64,000 nucleotides of DNA, from NCBI GenBank assembly GCA_003491285.1, contig CP022705.1, positions 1,423,501 to 1,487,500 of the forward strand, given 5' to 3'. Origin of the DNA: Methanobacterium sp. BRmetb2. Its GTDB lineage: Archaea > Methanobacteriota > Methanobacteria > Methanobacteriales > Methanobacteriaceae. A program made the translations under genes and the position numbers. Below the pieces are notes generated by a model, which worked only from the letters and a program-made list of their open reading frames with translations, was not told the DNA's origin and made no database searches. Positions within the stretch are counted from its first letter, which is position 1; each line of letters starts with the position of its first letter. This document shows, in pieces, positions 9,201-16,592 of this stretch.

Positions 9201-10069
9201 TTCAAGTAAAAAGATATTATACAGCTTTGTATATTGCCTCTTTATATGCTGAAGAGATTCCTCCGGCATTAATTGCAAAGATATTGGAAAAAGCAGCTAT
9301 AGACAAAAGTGAAGAGGAAGTCCGCATTGATCAATATAGGGTTGAAAGACTTTTTGAAGAATTATATAAATCTGAATATCCCGAAAGCGAAATTGCAAAG
9401 TTGGAGTGGTATTATTTATCTTTCTTAGCAGGTGTAGATCGTGAGAGGCAATCCCCTAGACTGTTACATAATGAATTATCCAGCAATCCTGAATTTTTTG
9501 TTGAGATTATGAAATATATTTACAAAAGAAAAGATGATAAAAAAGATGATAATAAAGAAAAACTCTCTGAAGAGCTATTAAAACAGCGAGCGACACTTTC
9601 ATGGAGATTATTTCGTAGTTGGAAAAAAATACCAGGCACGAGCGATAATAATGAGATTGATTATGTGGCATTGAACTCATGGATCGAGAGGTCAAGAGAA
9701 TTGTGTAAAGAAGCTGATCGAATAAAAGTGTGTGACATTCAAATTGGAAAATTATTAGCAAATGTGGAACCAGAGAATGATGTATGGCCTCCTGAATCCA
9801 TGAGTAAAATAATTGAAAGTGTAAAAAGTGAAGATCTTCACAGAGGGTTTATAATTGGAACTAAAAATAAAAGAGGAAGTTATACCAAGGCAATAGATGA
9901 AGGTGGGAAACAAGAGCTAGCATTAGCTGAAAAATTCCGAAAATATGCTAATAATTTGAATACTCGTTTCCCCAAAACCGCATCATTATTAGGTGAAATT
10001 GCAGAAAGTTATGAAAATCAAGCCAAAAAAGAAGATGACGAAGCAGAAATTCGTGATTTAGATGATTAG
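6290..10069 (+). CDS. Giant defence-like protein: PD-(D/E)XK-like N-terminus, degenerate STAND-type NTPase, helical-repeat C-terminus
   Basis: A 1259-residue soluble protein. Residues 1-165 hold GWDG (55-58), VWEMG (75-79) and a Lys/Asp-rich NRDVKVKADNDYEKR (81-95), the order of acidic and basic residues expected of a restriction-endonuclease-like fold (D57, E77, K85/K87), followed by a strand-rich YIFVSPR segment. Residues about 190-345 begin with LAGRDKQVKKL, the usual entry of STAND NTPases, but the P-loop is replaced by QSATIDESIAF with no GKT. A hydrophobic LLLVPEF (267-273) and NTGRSLTVLRR (334-344) resemble Walker B and sensor regions. The rest, about 900 residues, is mostly helical and rich in Trp, Leu and acidic residues, like an alpha-solenoid sensor. 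I recognise this as an uncharacterised large family, not a named gene. A defence role is inferred from architecture and island context. It starts at ATG 6290 behind GGGGTGAAA. Confidence 0.6.
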   Translation: MEPILWIDSTDLKNWAKRRECHGYLPLLMRRLIRATAKNISHIFFPAGDSVSSPGWDGFLEVSEGTEFIPEGVSVWEMGCNRDVKVKADNDYEKRKENISGINPSETTYIFVSPRAWTKNKKWCEEKKADGFWKDVKAYNAATLEEWIEQAPAVGIWLGQLIGKYPEGVKALVDWWDEWNKSTSPPLTTELVLAGRDKQVKKLHKELESSSSQITVQSATIDESIAFLAAVINSLPEEEREYYLSRSIVINDSEAFEHVSITIRSELLLVPEFKEIKGFALATQKGHGVYIPVGSDNTVANPNIVLPRLGRDAFISALEEMGLSNENSQKYARNTGRSLTVLRRQLMGYTNQPEWAKSDSASDIIPALLVGCWVESNNADKEIIGKIAGESYKTYSQKLYSWRNQQDSPILKIGEFWRLVSAMDAFFALAPFITQINLEHFKDIVLTVFRSLDPALELEPEERWMATVHGKVPLYSNHIRNGIIQVLILIGVFGDDAKVSLSTSAQTWVDSIIRELLQDAECNLWMSLDDVLPLIAEASPKSFMDAVDFSLYGDEKPIMCLFEETQGIMGPSANHSSLIWALEHLSWSPELLPRVALILGKLAKYDPDSESRVINRPKNSLRDIFLLWNFQTYASFEKRLEVLDLLIDKYPEVGWNLLVDLMPKDHDTVYVKSQTIWRQFSETPKPEVTMAEYYANTIEIINRLLSYVGSNGQRWVNVMDNFASLPVDERNRIIEKLSSDVDRILVGRYELWNKLREIISRHRSYPDSDWSLPEEELQYLEGIYLSLEPDDAIDRVCWLFDGLPDLLEGVRIEDHHENDEHFIQLRIGALNVIKDEHGFEGLIKLAKRIKNSQYIGTALAEDDLDSIEEEKLYSLLEDEDETKMIFVKAYIFHKSFSDEEWISNLVQKVKTENWQDKKIINCFTAFPSRMFVWDLLNSFDKNIQESYWKKCGFGGIRGATEDKIYYLKQIVQVKRYYTALYIASLYAEEIPPALIAKILEKAAIDKSEEEVRIDQYRVERLFEELYKSEYPESEIAKLEWYYLSFLAGVDRERQSPRLLHNELSSNPEFFVEIMKYIYKRKDDKKDDNKEKLSEELLKQRATLSWRLFRSWKKIPGTSDNNEIDYVALNSWIERSRELCKEADRIKVCDIQIGKLLANVEPENDVWPPESMSKIIESVKSEDLHRGFIIGTKNKRGSYTKAIDEGGKQELALAEKFRKYANNLNTRFPKTASLLGEIAESYENQAKKEDDEAEIRDLDD

Positions 10070-10296
10070 ACAAATAATTTTTAAATTAGGATGGTGATGA
10101 TTATTAATGTCACATCTCCTTAATTTAAGCAATTACTCTTGCTATTAAAACCTGATTTGAAGATATTTCTTCATTCTTTACCAGTATCTGTTTCAATTCA
10201 CTATAGAAAATCATTTTCGACTCGATATGCCAGAAAAATTATTTAGGATAACTAAATGAGTTTTTTAATATTATGTGAATAATACTTCATCACCAA

Positions 10297-12075
10297 TTAG
10301 TTATCTTTGAGATAATAATATTCGCCCTGCTCTTTTTGGGTTCGATCAAGATAACTCCCAAATTTATTAACCCGTGGTCTCTTTGTTTCTTTGTCTCTTC
10401 GGAAAGTTATACCCACATCTGAAAGGAACTTGTTCATGGAAGATCTAAGATCAGTTGGTGCAGTGGCATGACCCTCTAATCCAGGTTTACCATAAAAGAC
10501 CATGGCCCGATCAGATATGTAATCAATAAATACAATATCGTGATCTATTATTATAGATGCACAGTGGCGGTTTTCAATAATTTTTCTTATGGCCCTGGCT
10601 GCTACAAGTCTTTGTTCCACATCCAAAAATGCTGTAGGCTCGTCGAAAAGATAAATATCAGCATCTTTCGATAAGGTAGTGGCAATGGCCAGTCTTTGAA
10701 GTTCTCCTCCACTTAAATCTTTTACTTCCTTATCCATAATATCATCTAATGAAAAAGGTTTTACAATCTCACTTTTGAATATATTTGTACCATAACTTGG
10801 TGCAGTTGTTATTAAAAGTTCTTGTACAGTTCCTTCAAATTTAGTAGATAAATATTGGGGTTTATAAGCTATAGAAACCTTTTTATTTATTTTTCCTTCA
10901 TCGGGCTTGATTACATCTGCCAGTATCTTGGCAAAAGTGGTTTTTCCTATTCCATTAGGACCAAATGCTGTTACAATCTCGTTAAAATGCACCTCTCCTT
11001 CCTGAGCATCAAATTTGAAACCATCATATGATTTTTTTATGGAAGAATAATCAGCAATAGCTTCTGCTTCTACTCCTTCTGAAGGAGGTTTAACTTCAAA
11101 TAGTATGGCGTTCTTTCTAAACCTTACATTTTCTTCTCTCAAAAATCCGCTGATATAAGCGTTTATTCCAACCCTAACTCCCCTCATATGGGATACTACG
11201 CCGTAAGCTCCGGGATGCCCATACAATACATGGACGTAATCAGATATAGCATCTAATGCGGCCAGGTCGTGTTCAATTACCATTACAGATTTTCCTTCTT
11301 CTGCAAGAGATCTTATTACTTTCACTGCATTCAATCTCTGCCTCACATCTAACCAGGATGTGGGTTCGTCAAAATAATAAAAATCAGCATCTTTCAGGAC
11401 TGCTGCTGCTATAGCAACCCTTTGAAGCTCTCCACCACCTAACTTGGATATGTCCCGGTTTAATATTGGTCCAATCTCCAAAGTTTCCATTACTTCATTT
11501 AACTGGCCTCTTTCATCAACTTTCTCTAAAAGTAAGCTTACTTCCCCTTTAACAAATTTAGGCAGCAAATCCACCATCTGGGGTTTATGGGCAGTTTTTA
11601 AATTGCCTTTGGAAAGTTTTTGGAAGTATGATTGCAGCTGGGAGCCTTTGAAGTAAGATATTATTTCATCCCAGCCCACTTCTTTTTCATAGAATCCCAA
11701 GTTTGGTTTAAGTTCTCCGGATAAAATTCTTATAATTGTTGATTTTCCTATTCCATTAGGTCCTAAAATCCCTACAACTGATCCTTCTTTAATATTGGGC
11801 AGGCCAAATAATTCAAACATGTTTTGACCATAACGGTGGATGGGATCTTCTAATGCTTCAGGGAGATTGATAATCGCAATAGCTTCAAATGGGCATCGAT
11901 TAGTACATATTCCACATCCGGAACATAGTTCTTCGGATATTATTGGTTTTTTGGTTTTTTCGTCTATGGTTATGGTGTCTTCTTCCATCCTAACTCCTGG
12001 ACAGTATTCTATGCATGTGTAATTACATTTTTTGGGTTGGCACCGATCATGATCCAGTATAGCAATTCTTGTCAA
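10297..12075 (-). CDS. ABCE1/Rli1 ribosome recycling ATPase
   Basis: A 592-residue ABCE1 protein at the family's usual length. The N-terminus carries two 4Fe-4S clusters: a CNYTCIEYCP segment (residues about 18-27) and CSGCGICTNRCP (51-62). Two ABC cassettes follow, with Walker A motifs GPNGIGKST (about 105) and GPNGIGKTT (about 378), and signatures LGGGELQR and LSGGELQR. In archaea and eukaryotes it splits terminated ribosomes into subunits together with aPelota/aRF1. The start is TTG at 12075, supported by GGTGAT 4 bases upstream and by the conserved MTRIAILD opening. The gene is monocistronic and convergent with the giant island gene. Confidence 0.97.
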   Translation of the reverse strand: MTRIAILDHDRCQPKKCNYTCIEYCPGVRMEEDTITIDEKTKKPIISEELCSGCGICTNRCPFEAIAIINLPEALEDPIHRYGQNMFELFGLPNIKEGSVVGILGPNGIGKSTIIRILSGELKPNLGFYEKEVGWDEIISYFKGSQLQSYFQKLSKGNLKTAHKPQMVDLLPKFVKGEVSLLLEKVDERGQLNEVMETLEIGPILNRDISKLGGGELQRVAIAAAVLKDADFYYFDEPTSWLDVRQRLNAVKVIRSLAEEGKSVMVIEHDLAALDAISDYVHVLYGHPGAYGVVSHMRGVRVGINAYISGFLREENVRFRKNAILFEVKPPSEGVEAEAIADYSSIKKSYDGFKFDAQEGEVHFNEIVTAFGPNGIGKTTFAKILADVIKPDEGKINKKVSIAYKPQYLSTKFEGTVQELLITTAPSYGTNIFKSEIVKPFSLDDIMDKEVKDLSGGELQRLAIATTLSKDADIYLFDEPTAFLDVEQRLVAARAIRKIIENRHCASIIIDHDIVFIDYISDRAMVFYGKPGLEGHATAPTDLRSSMNKFLSDVGITFRRDKETKRPRVNKFGSYLDRTQKEQGEYYYLKDN

Positions 12076-12304
12076 TTATATCACCATATTATAAGATTAA
12101 AATTAGTAAAATTCAGGATTTATAAAATATTCCTTTTAAATTAGTAGTATGAATTAGTTTATTCTTTATGTGCTATAACCTTTTGATGTTAGTGTAAGAT
12201 ATATGCTGCATATTTTTAAATGTATGGGAAAATAGGAGTTTTAATCTAATGTTTGTAATGTGTAATTAGTTCAAAATCTGATAAAAAAAGATAGAATACG
12301 TGTT

Positions 12305-12352
12305 ATTTTTTTAAATATTTAAAAAATAAAAATTAAATAAAAAAAAGAAAGG
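12305..12352 (-). terminator. T-rich archaeal terminator of the histone gene
   Basis: Read on the minus strand, the bases immediately after the histone stop are a succession of T-tracts (T runs of 6-8 interrupted by A), with no hairpin. This is the usual intrinsic termination signal for archaeal RNA polymerase. Confidence 0.5.
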
Positions 12353-12354
12353 GT

Positions 12355-12561
12355 TTATGCTGATTTAACAGCCATTTCTATGTCTGATGCTTTTACTGTT
12401 TTTCTTCCAGCGTGTTTAGCAAGTTTTACAGCTTGTAAAGCGATTTCTTCACCTTTTTCTTCTAAAGCTTTTGCTAATTCTTCTCTTGCATCATCACTTA
12501 TTCTTTGAGCACCGGCGTTTTTTATGATCCTTCCGACTGGTGCTATTGGTAATTCAGCCAT
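12355..12561 (-). CDS. Archaeal histone (HMf-like)
   Basis: A 68-residue histone-fold protein with the HMf/HMt pattern: start MAELPIAPVGRIIK, helix 2 with ISDDAREELAKAL, and C-terminal AGRKTVKASDIEMAV with the loop arginine and KAS-DI motif that contact DNA. It wraps DNA as dimers and larger hypernucleosomes. The short length without tails is typical. The ATG follows a strong GAGGTGAT ribosome binding site, and a TATA box (TTTAAATA on the minus strand, 12595-12603) lies about 35-40 bases upstream, consistent with strong constitutive expression. Confidence 0.97.
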   Translation of the reverse strand: MAELPIAPVGRIIKNAGAQRISDDAREELAKALEEKGEEIALQAVKLAKHAGRKTVKASDIEMAVKSA

Positions 12562-12594
12562 AATATCACCTCAATTTTAACTGGGTGTCCATAC

Positions 12595-12603
12595 TATTTA
12601 AAC
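12595..12603 (-). promoter_or_regulatory. TATA box of the histone gene
   Basis: On the minus strand the bases read GTTTAAATA, a near-consensus archaeal TATA box, located 34-42 bases before the histone ATG. Transcription should start around 12570-12576, giving a short leader that contains the GAGGTGAT ribosome binding site. Confidence 0.6.
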
Positions 12604-12824
12604 TTATCGTTTTTTTGTACATTTTTTTGACCAAATTCTTAATTGTGTCATAGATAAAATAGGTTATAGGACATGTGTCATGACGAAGTTCTAAATCTTG
12701 ATGATCATTTACATAATATTTTAGTGTCCATGATCTACGCCGGATGTGATTTTAACTTATAAATTAATATGTGATAAACATCAAAAATTACAAACATGAA
12801 TTTTTAAGTTTTACTGGTGAAAAA

Positions 12825-13166
12825 ATGAAACAAGTTATTGTCATAAGAAGTGATCTCAATATGAGCACAGGTAAGATTGCAGCTCAAGCATGCCATGCCA
12901 GTTTAGGTAGTTACAAAAAGGCCAGTGATCAGTCCATAAAAAAATGGGAATTAGAGGGAGAAAAAAAGGTCGTGGTCAAGGTTAAGGATTTAGAAGAACT
13001 TTTTAACATAAGGGAGTTACTTAAAAGTACTGATATCCCATTTTACATGGTAAGAGACGCCGGTCGCACAGAACTTCCCAAGTCTACCATAACTTGTCTG
13101 GGTATAGGGCCTGATGAGGATGGCAAGATAGATAAAATTACTCAAGATCTTAAGCTCTTAAAATAA
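12825..13166 (+). CDS. pth2: Peptidyl-tRNA hydrolase, Pth2 type
   Basis: A 113-residue Pth2 protein that hydrolyses peptidyl-tRNA released by aborted translation. Family motifs are MKQVIVIRSDLNMSTGKIAAQ at the start (conserved Lys of the GKIAAQ catalytic region), CHAS, and the C-terminal RDAGRTEL and LGIGPD segments that form the active-site loop. An upstream GTG at 12771 would add 18 residues not typical of the family; the ATG at 12825 is preceded by GGTGAAAA and begins exactly at the conserved MKQVIVI, so I prefer it. The gene is transcribed alone, away from the histone. Confidence 0.93.
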   Translation: MKQVIVIRSDLNMSTGKIAAQACHASLGSYKKASDQSIKKWELEGEKKVVVKVKDLEELFNIRELLKSTDIPFYMVRDAGRTELPKSTITCLGIGPDEDGKIDKITQDLKLLK

Positions 13167-13261
13167 TGAAATACTTATCATAATAAAGAAAGATTTTAAC
13201 ATATCCCATAATTTAATAAACTCTACTTTTTATAATAACAAAGGAACTGGGCAGTGATTTT

Positions 13262-13927
13262 ATGGAATGGGTAGTAAAAGTTGGTGGAAGTTTATTCCCA
13301 GAAAATGCCATCAAACTAGTTGAAAGTTTGGTAGGTAAGAATGTTCTGATTGTTTGTGGTGGTGGTTCTTTTGCAGATCAAGTCAGGGAATATGATGATA
13401 TTATAGGATTTTCTGAAACTGCAAACCATAAAAGTGCAATTAAATGCATGGATATAATAGGAATTCTTCTTGCAGATAAAATTGACCATGCAAAAGCTGT
13501 TTATTCCATGGAAGAAGCTAAAAATGCTATTTCCAACTCAAAACTTCCTATTTTATTACCTTCCCTTCTACTTGATTTTTTTGATCCATTGGAACATTCA
13601 TGGAAGGTAACCTCTGATTCCCTATCATTTTATATATCACATCTACTAGAAACTAAACTGATAATTGCAACTGATGTAGATGGTATATATACTGACCAAC
13701 CATCTTCCAGTGATGCAAAACTTATAAGAAATATAAGTGCTAAAAAACTACTATCTTTTGGTGAAACATCAATTGATGAAGCATTACCACAACTTTTGCT
13801 AAAATATAAATCAAACTGCCATATTGTTAATGGTAAGTACCCAAAAAGAGCTATTTCTATAATTGATGGTAAAAGTAAAGGTAAAAACAGAAATACATTA
13901 AAATACACATTCATTAGAGGTGATTAG
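13262..13927 (+). CDS. mfnE: Amino acid kinase-fold protein, probable MfnE (methanofuran biosynthesis)
   Basis: A 221-residue amino-acid-kinase-fold protein: VVKVGGSLF (residues 4-12) binds ATP phosphate, VCGGGSFAD (31-39) follows, and ATDVDGIYTD (about 139-148) is the nucleotide-binding loop of the fold. In methanogens the short form with this architecture is MfnE, which phosphorylates (5-(aminomethyl)furan-3-yl)methyl phosphate to the diphosphate, the activated furan for methanofuran. The assignment to MfnE rather than another short kinase is from recall of methanogen orthologues, so it is moderately sure. It starts at ATG 13262 with a GTGAT just upstream. The stop is directly followed by the ATG of the zinc-ribbon gene, indicating co-transcription. 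Confidence 0.7.
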   Translation: MEWVVKVGGSLFPENAIKLVESLVGKNVLIVCGGGSFADQVREYDDIIGFSETANHKSAIKCMDIIGILLADKIDHAKAVYSMEEAKNAISNSKLPILLPSLLLDFFDPLEHSWKVTSDSLSFYISHLLETKLIIATDVDGIYTDQPSSSDAKLIRNISAKKLLSFGETSIDEALPQLLLKYKSNCHIVNGKYPKRAISIIDGKSKGKNRNTLKYTFIRGD

Positions 13928-14089
13928 ATGGATAAAATAGAATGCACATCCTGTAAACAAGAGATACCTATGGTGGAAACCTACGTTAAATTCACATGCC
14001 CCATGTGCGAAGAAACCATATACAGATGCCAAAAATGCAGAACCTTCGGACACATATACACATGTAAATGCGGATTCAAAGGCCCTTAA
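13928..14089 (+). CDS. Small zinc-ribbon protein (HVO_2753-like)
   Basis: A 53-residue protein with four CxxC-type knuckles: CTSC (6-9), CPMC (24-27), CQKC (34-37) and CKC (46-48), so two small zinc-binding units. It ends GFKGP. Its ATG abuts the stop of the upstream kinase gene, and aEF1B follows 130 bases later. The same pairing of a tiny zinc-finger protein with the EF-1 beta gene is known in haloarchaea, where the zinc protein affects swarming and biofilm; that link is from memory and its molecular function is unknown. It is easily missed because of its size. Confidence 0.85.
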   Translation: MDKIECTSCKQEIPMVETYVKFTCPMCEETIYRCQKCRTFGHIYTCKCGFKGP

Positions 14090-14219
14090 GTATTAATATA
14101 AAATTAACCACTAGTTTTAAAATTATATAATGGAATAATTCAAATATTATTCTAAATTTCATTTCAAAATTAATATTTTGATAAATGGAAATCATTGAGA
14201 GTTTACTGGAGGTAAAAAT

Positions 14220-14489
14220 ATGGGAGAAGTAGTAGCAACAATTAAATTAATGCCGGAAAATCCTGATGTTGATTTAAACAAGATCAAAACAGAAATTGAG
14301 AATTCAATTCCAGAATCTACAGAATTACATAAAATAGATGAAGAACCAGTAGCTTTTGGATTAGTTGCTTTGATAGTTACTGTAATAGTTGGAGATGCAG
14401 AAGGCGGAACAGAAGAAGTTGAAGCAAATCTGGCTAAACTAGAAGATATTGGTAACATAGAAGTCACTGATATTCGAAGACTTATGTAA
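14220..14489 (+). CDS. Translation elongation factor 1-beta (aEF1B)
   Basis: An 89-residue protein, the expected size of archaeal EF-1 beta, the nucleotide exchange factor for aEF1A. It opens MGEVVATIKLMPE, contains AFGLVAL in the centre, and ends VTDIRRLM, all family signatures. The fold is a single ferredoxin-like domain. A GGAGGT ribosome binding site lies 7 bases before the ATG. It probably belongs to the same transcription unit as the kinase and zinc-ribbon genes, or has its own promoter in the 130-base gap. A hairpin terminator follows at 14548. Confidence 0.95.
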   Translation: MGEVVATIKLMPENPDVDLNKIKTEIENSIPESTELHKIDEEPVAFGLVALIVTVIVGDAEGGTEEVEANLAKLEDIGNIEVTDIRRLM

Positions 14490-14547
14490 ATTACCAGATA
14501 AAGTAATTAATAATAACTTTTTTTAAGATAAGGTTTCTATCCTTAAC

Positions 14548-14580
14548 AGTGGAAAAATCCACTTAACTTTTCTTTTTTAG
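14548..14580 (+). terminator. Hairpin plus T-rich terminator after aEF1B
   Basis: AGTGGA-AAAA-TCCACT forms a perfect 6-base-pair stem with a 4-base loop, followed by TAACTTTTCTTTTTT. It lies 59 bases after the aEF1B stop and just before the promoter of the prenyltransferase gene. Confidence 0.65.
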
Positions 14581-14646
14581 AATAATCATACAATTCTTTC
14601 AATAAATATAAGTAAAAAGAAATTAATTCTACATTTAGTGTTAAAT

Positions 14647-15498
14647 ATGAATGCATATCTAGAAATATTAAGGCCATGGAATGCTTTAATGGCAGTCATT
14701 GCAGTCATTTTAGTGGCTATTATCAGCGGAAATTTCACTCTGGACGTATTATTAGCTTGTGTGGTTGTTTTCATTGTAACTGGTGCGGGAAATTCCATTA
14801 ACGATTATTTTGACCATAAAATAGATGCAATAAACAAACCAGAAAGGCCAATCCCCTCTGGAAGAATTACCTTAAAAACAGCAGGGATTTATTCAATTTC
14901 ATTATTTATAATTGGGATAATAATTGCATTTACCATTAACTTGTTACTGGGAATGATAGCACTTTTAAGCACTTTGTTGATGGTTTACTATGCATACGAT
15001 CTTAAAGGAAGATGTATTATCGGTAATTTAAGTATATCATTTTTAACTGGATTGTGTTTTGTATTTGGAGGTGTAGCGGCCGGGGAAATAATTACTTCAA
15101 TCTATTTAGGATTTTACGCATTTTTGATGACTATGGCCAGGGAAATTGTTAAAGACATGGAAGATGTGGAAGGAGATAAAGAAGAGGGGGCCACCACTTT
15201 TCCTATAATATACGGCAACAAAAAAGCATCAATTTTAGCTGCTTTTTTCATGATTATATCAAGTTTAACAAGCCCAATACTTTATTATCTTGGGATTTTC
15301 AATATAGTTTATCTTATAATACTTTTAATAGCCATTATAGTATTTTTGATAAGTGTGGTGTCTTTACTAAAAGATTACTCCATACTAAATGCAAAAAAAA
15401 TATCTAAACAGATTAAAATAGGTATGGGGGTCGTGTTTTTGGCATTTGCCTTAGGGTCTCCCTATATTGCGAATTTTTTTTCAAAATTAATTTTATAA
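14647..15498 (+). CDS. UbiA-family prenyltransferase, probable digeranylgeranylglyceryl phosphate synthase
   Basis: A membrane prenyltransferase of about 283 residues with roughly eight to nine helices. Both aspartate-rich motifs are present: NDYFDHKID (about residues 53-61, NDxxDxxxD) and DMEDVEGDKEEG (about 171-182, the second DxxxD). The pattern and length fit archaeal DGGGP synthase, which adds the second geranylgeranyl chain to GGGP in ether-lipid synthesis. I use ATG 14647, which begins the conserved MNAYLEILRPWN; an in-frame GTG at 14638 is possible. A TATA-like AATAAATATA is at 14601-14610. Another UbiA substrate cannot be strictly excluded. Confidence 0.82.
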   Translation: MNAYLEILRPWNALMAVIAVILVAIISGNFTLDVLLACVVVFIVTGAGNSINDYFDHKIDAINKPERPIPSGRITLKTAGIYSISLFIIGIIIAFTINLLLGMIALLSTLLMVYYAYDLKGRCIIGNLSISFLTGLCFVFGGVAAGEIITSIYLGFYAFLMTMAREIVKDMEDVEGDKEEGATTFPIIYGNKKASILAAFFMIISSLTSPILYYLGIFNIVYLIILLIAIIVFLISVVSLLKDYSILNAKKISKQIKIGMGVVFLAFALGSPYIANFFSKLIL

Positions 15499-15710
15499 AA
15501 GTTAATTTAATTATAAACCATTTTTTAACTTTTCAGGGAAAATATGGATTATAATAGATTAGCGCAGGGAAAAGATTAAACTAAAATAGAAAAAGTTAAT
15601 ATAAATACTATTATTGATTAAATTCATAAAATTGCATTTAAAACATTTAAAGTCATCATGAAGACTTGTGAATATTATAATTATCAGGTTTTTTAATCGA
15701 GGGGCAGATT

Positions 15711-16430
15711 ATGTCTAGAAATGATGATATGAAAATAAAAATATTAAAAAACGGTCCTTATATTGTTTTTGGCGCGGTACCTTTAAGTGAAAAGATCATA
15801 ATAACTGATGATGAGGGCCACACCCGTGAATGGCATGAAGGTAAAGAATACCCTTTAAAAGATACTTATAGTTTATGTAGATGTGGTAAATCTGAAAACA
15901 AACCCTTTTGTGACGGTACCCATGTAAAAATTGATTTTGATGGTACTGAAACTGCCAGTCGCAAGCCCTACCAGGACCGGGCTGATGTATTTGAAGGTAA
16001 AAATTTAAAATTGACGGACGTGTGGGAATATTGTGATCATTCCCGTTTCTGTTTAAGGGCTGGAGGCATAAGGAACCTTATTCAATCTGATGATCCAGAA
16101 GATGAGAAGACGGCCATTGAAGAAGCTACAATCTGTCCATCTGGCAGGCTGGTTTTATGGGATAAAAAAACAGGCAAACTAATGGAACCTAGATTCGAAC
16201 CTTCAATAGTTTTAATCCACGATCCTCAAAAAAACTGCAAAGGCCCTATATGGGTCAGAGGTTGCATTCCTGTTGAATCATCTGATGGGGATGTTTATGA
16301 AGTTCGTAATAGAATGACACTTTGTAGATGTGGTAAATCAGATAATAAACCATTTTGTGATGGTAGTCACTGGATGACCCCTGAGGAAAAGGAAAAATTC
16401 AGGAAGAAATGGTATAGAAAAGATAAATGA
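15711..16430 (+). CDS. Iron-sulfur protein with two CDGSH domains and a central 4Fe-4S-like domain
   Basis: A 239-residue protein with two CDGSH 2Fe-2S motifs: CRCGKSENKPFCDGTH (about residues 57-72) and CRCGKSDNKPFCDGSH (about 204-219). Each has three cysteines and one histidine, as in mitoNEET-type clusters. Between them lies a segment with CDHSRFC (about 108-114) and CPSGRLVLW (about 142-150) resembling the divergent 4Fe-4S mono-cluster ferredoxin domain (DUF1271/Fer4_19 type). The whole looks like a cytoplasmic electron-transfer or redox sensing protein with three clusters. Start ATG 15711 follows a GAGGGGCAG ribosome binding site. No operon partner is visible. The partner enzyme is unknown. 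Confidence 0.85.
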   Translation: MSRNDDMKIKILKNGPYIVFGAVPLSEKIIITDDEGHTREWHEGKEYPLKDTYSLCRCGKSENKPFCDGTHVKIDFDGTETASRKPYQDRADVFEGKNLKLTDVWEYCDHSRFCLRAGGIRNLIQSDDPEDEKTAIEEATICPSGRLVLWDKKTGKLMEPRFEPSIVLIHDPQKNCKGPIWVRGCIPVESSDGDVYEVRNRMTLCRCGKSDNKPFCDGSHWMTPEEKEKFRKKWYRKDK

Positions 16431-16592
16431 TCAGAACCATTACTTATTAATTTAAAATAATAGAGATTCAAATTTTAAAAATGAACATAACTAAATGATT
16501 TCTTATACTATCAACAATCCTTTCAACTTGCATATTATCAAAAATCTTTTCTAAAATAATATTAATCTTTATAATAATGTTAATGGTGGAAT

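Noticed and set aside
12771..12824. Longer Pth2 with an 18-residue extension from GTG 12771
   Set aside because: Family proteins begin at MKQVIVI-like sequence; GGTGAAAA precedes the ATG at 12825.
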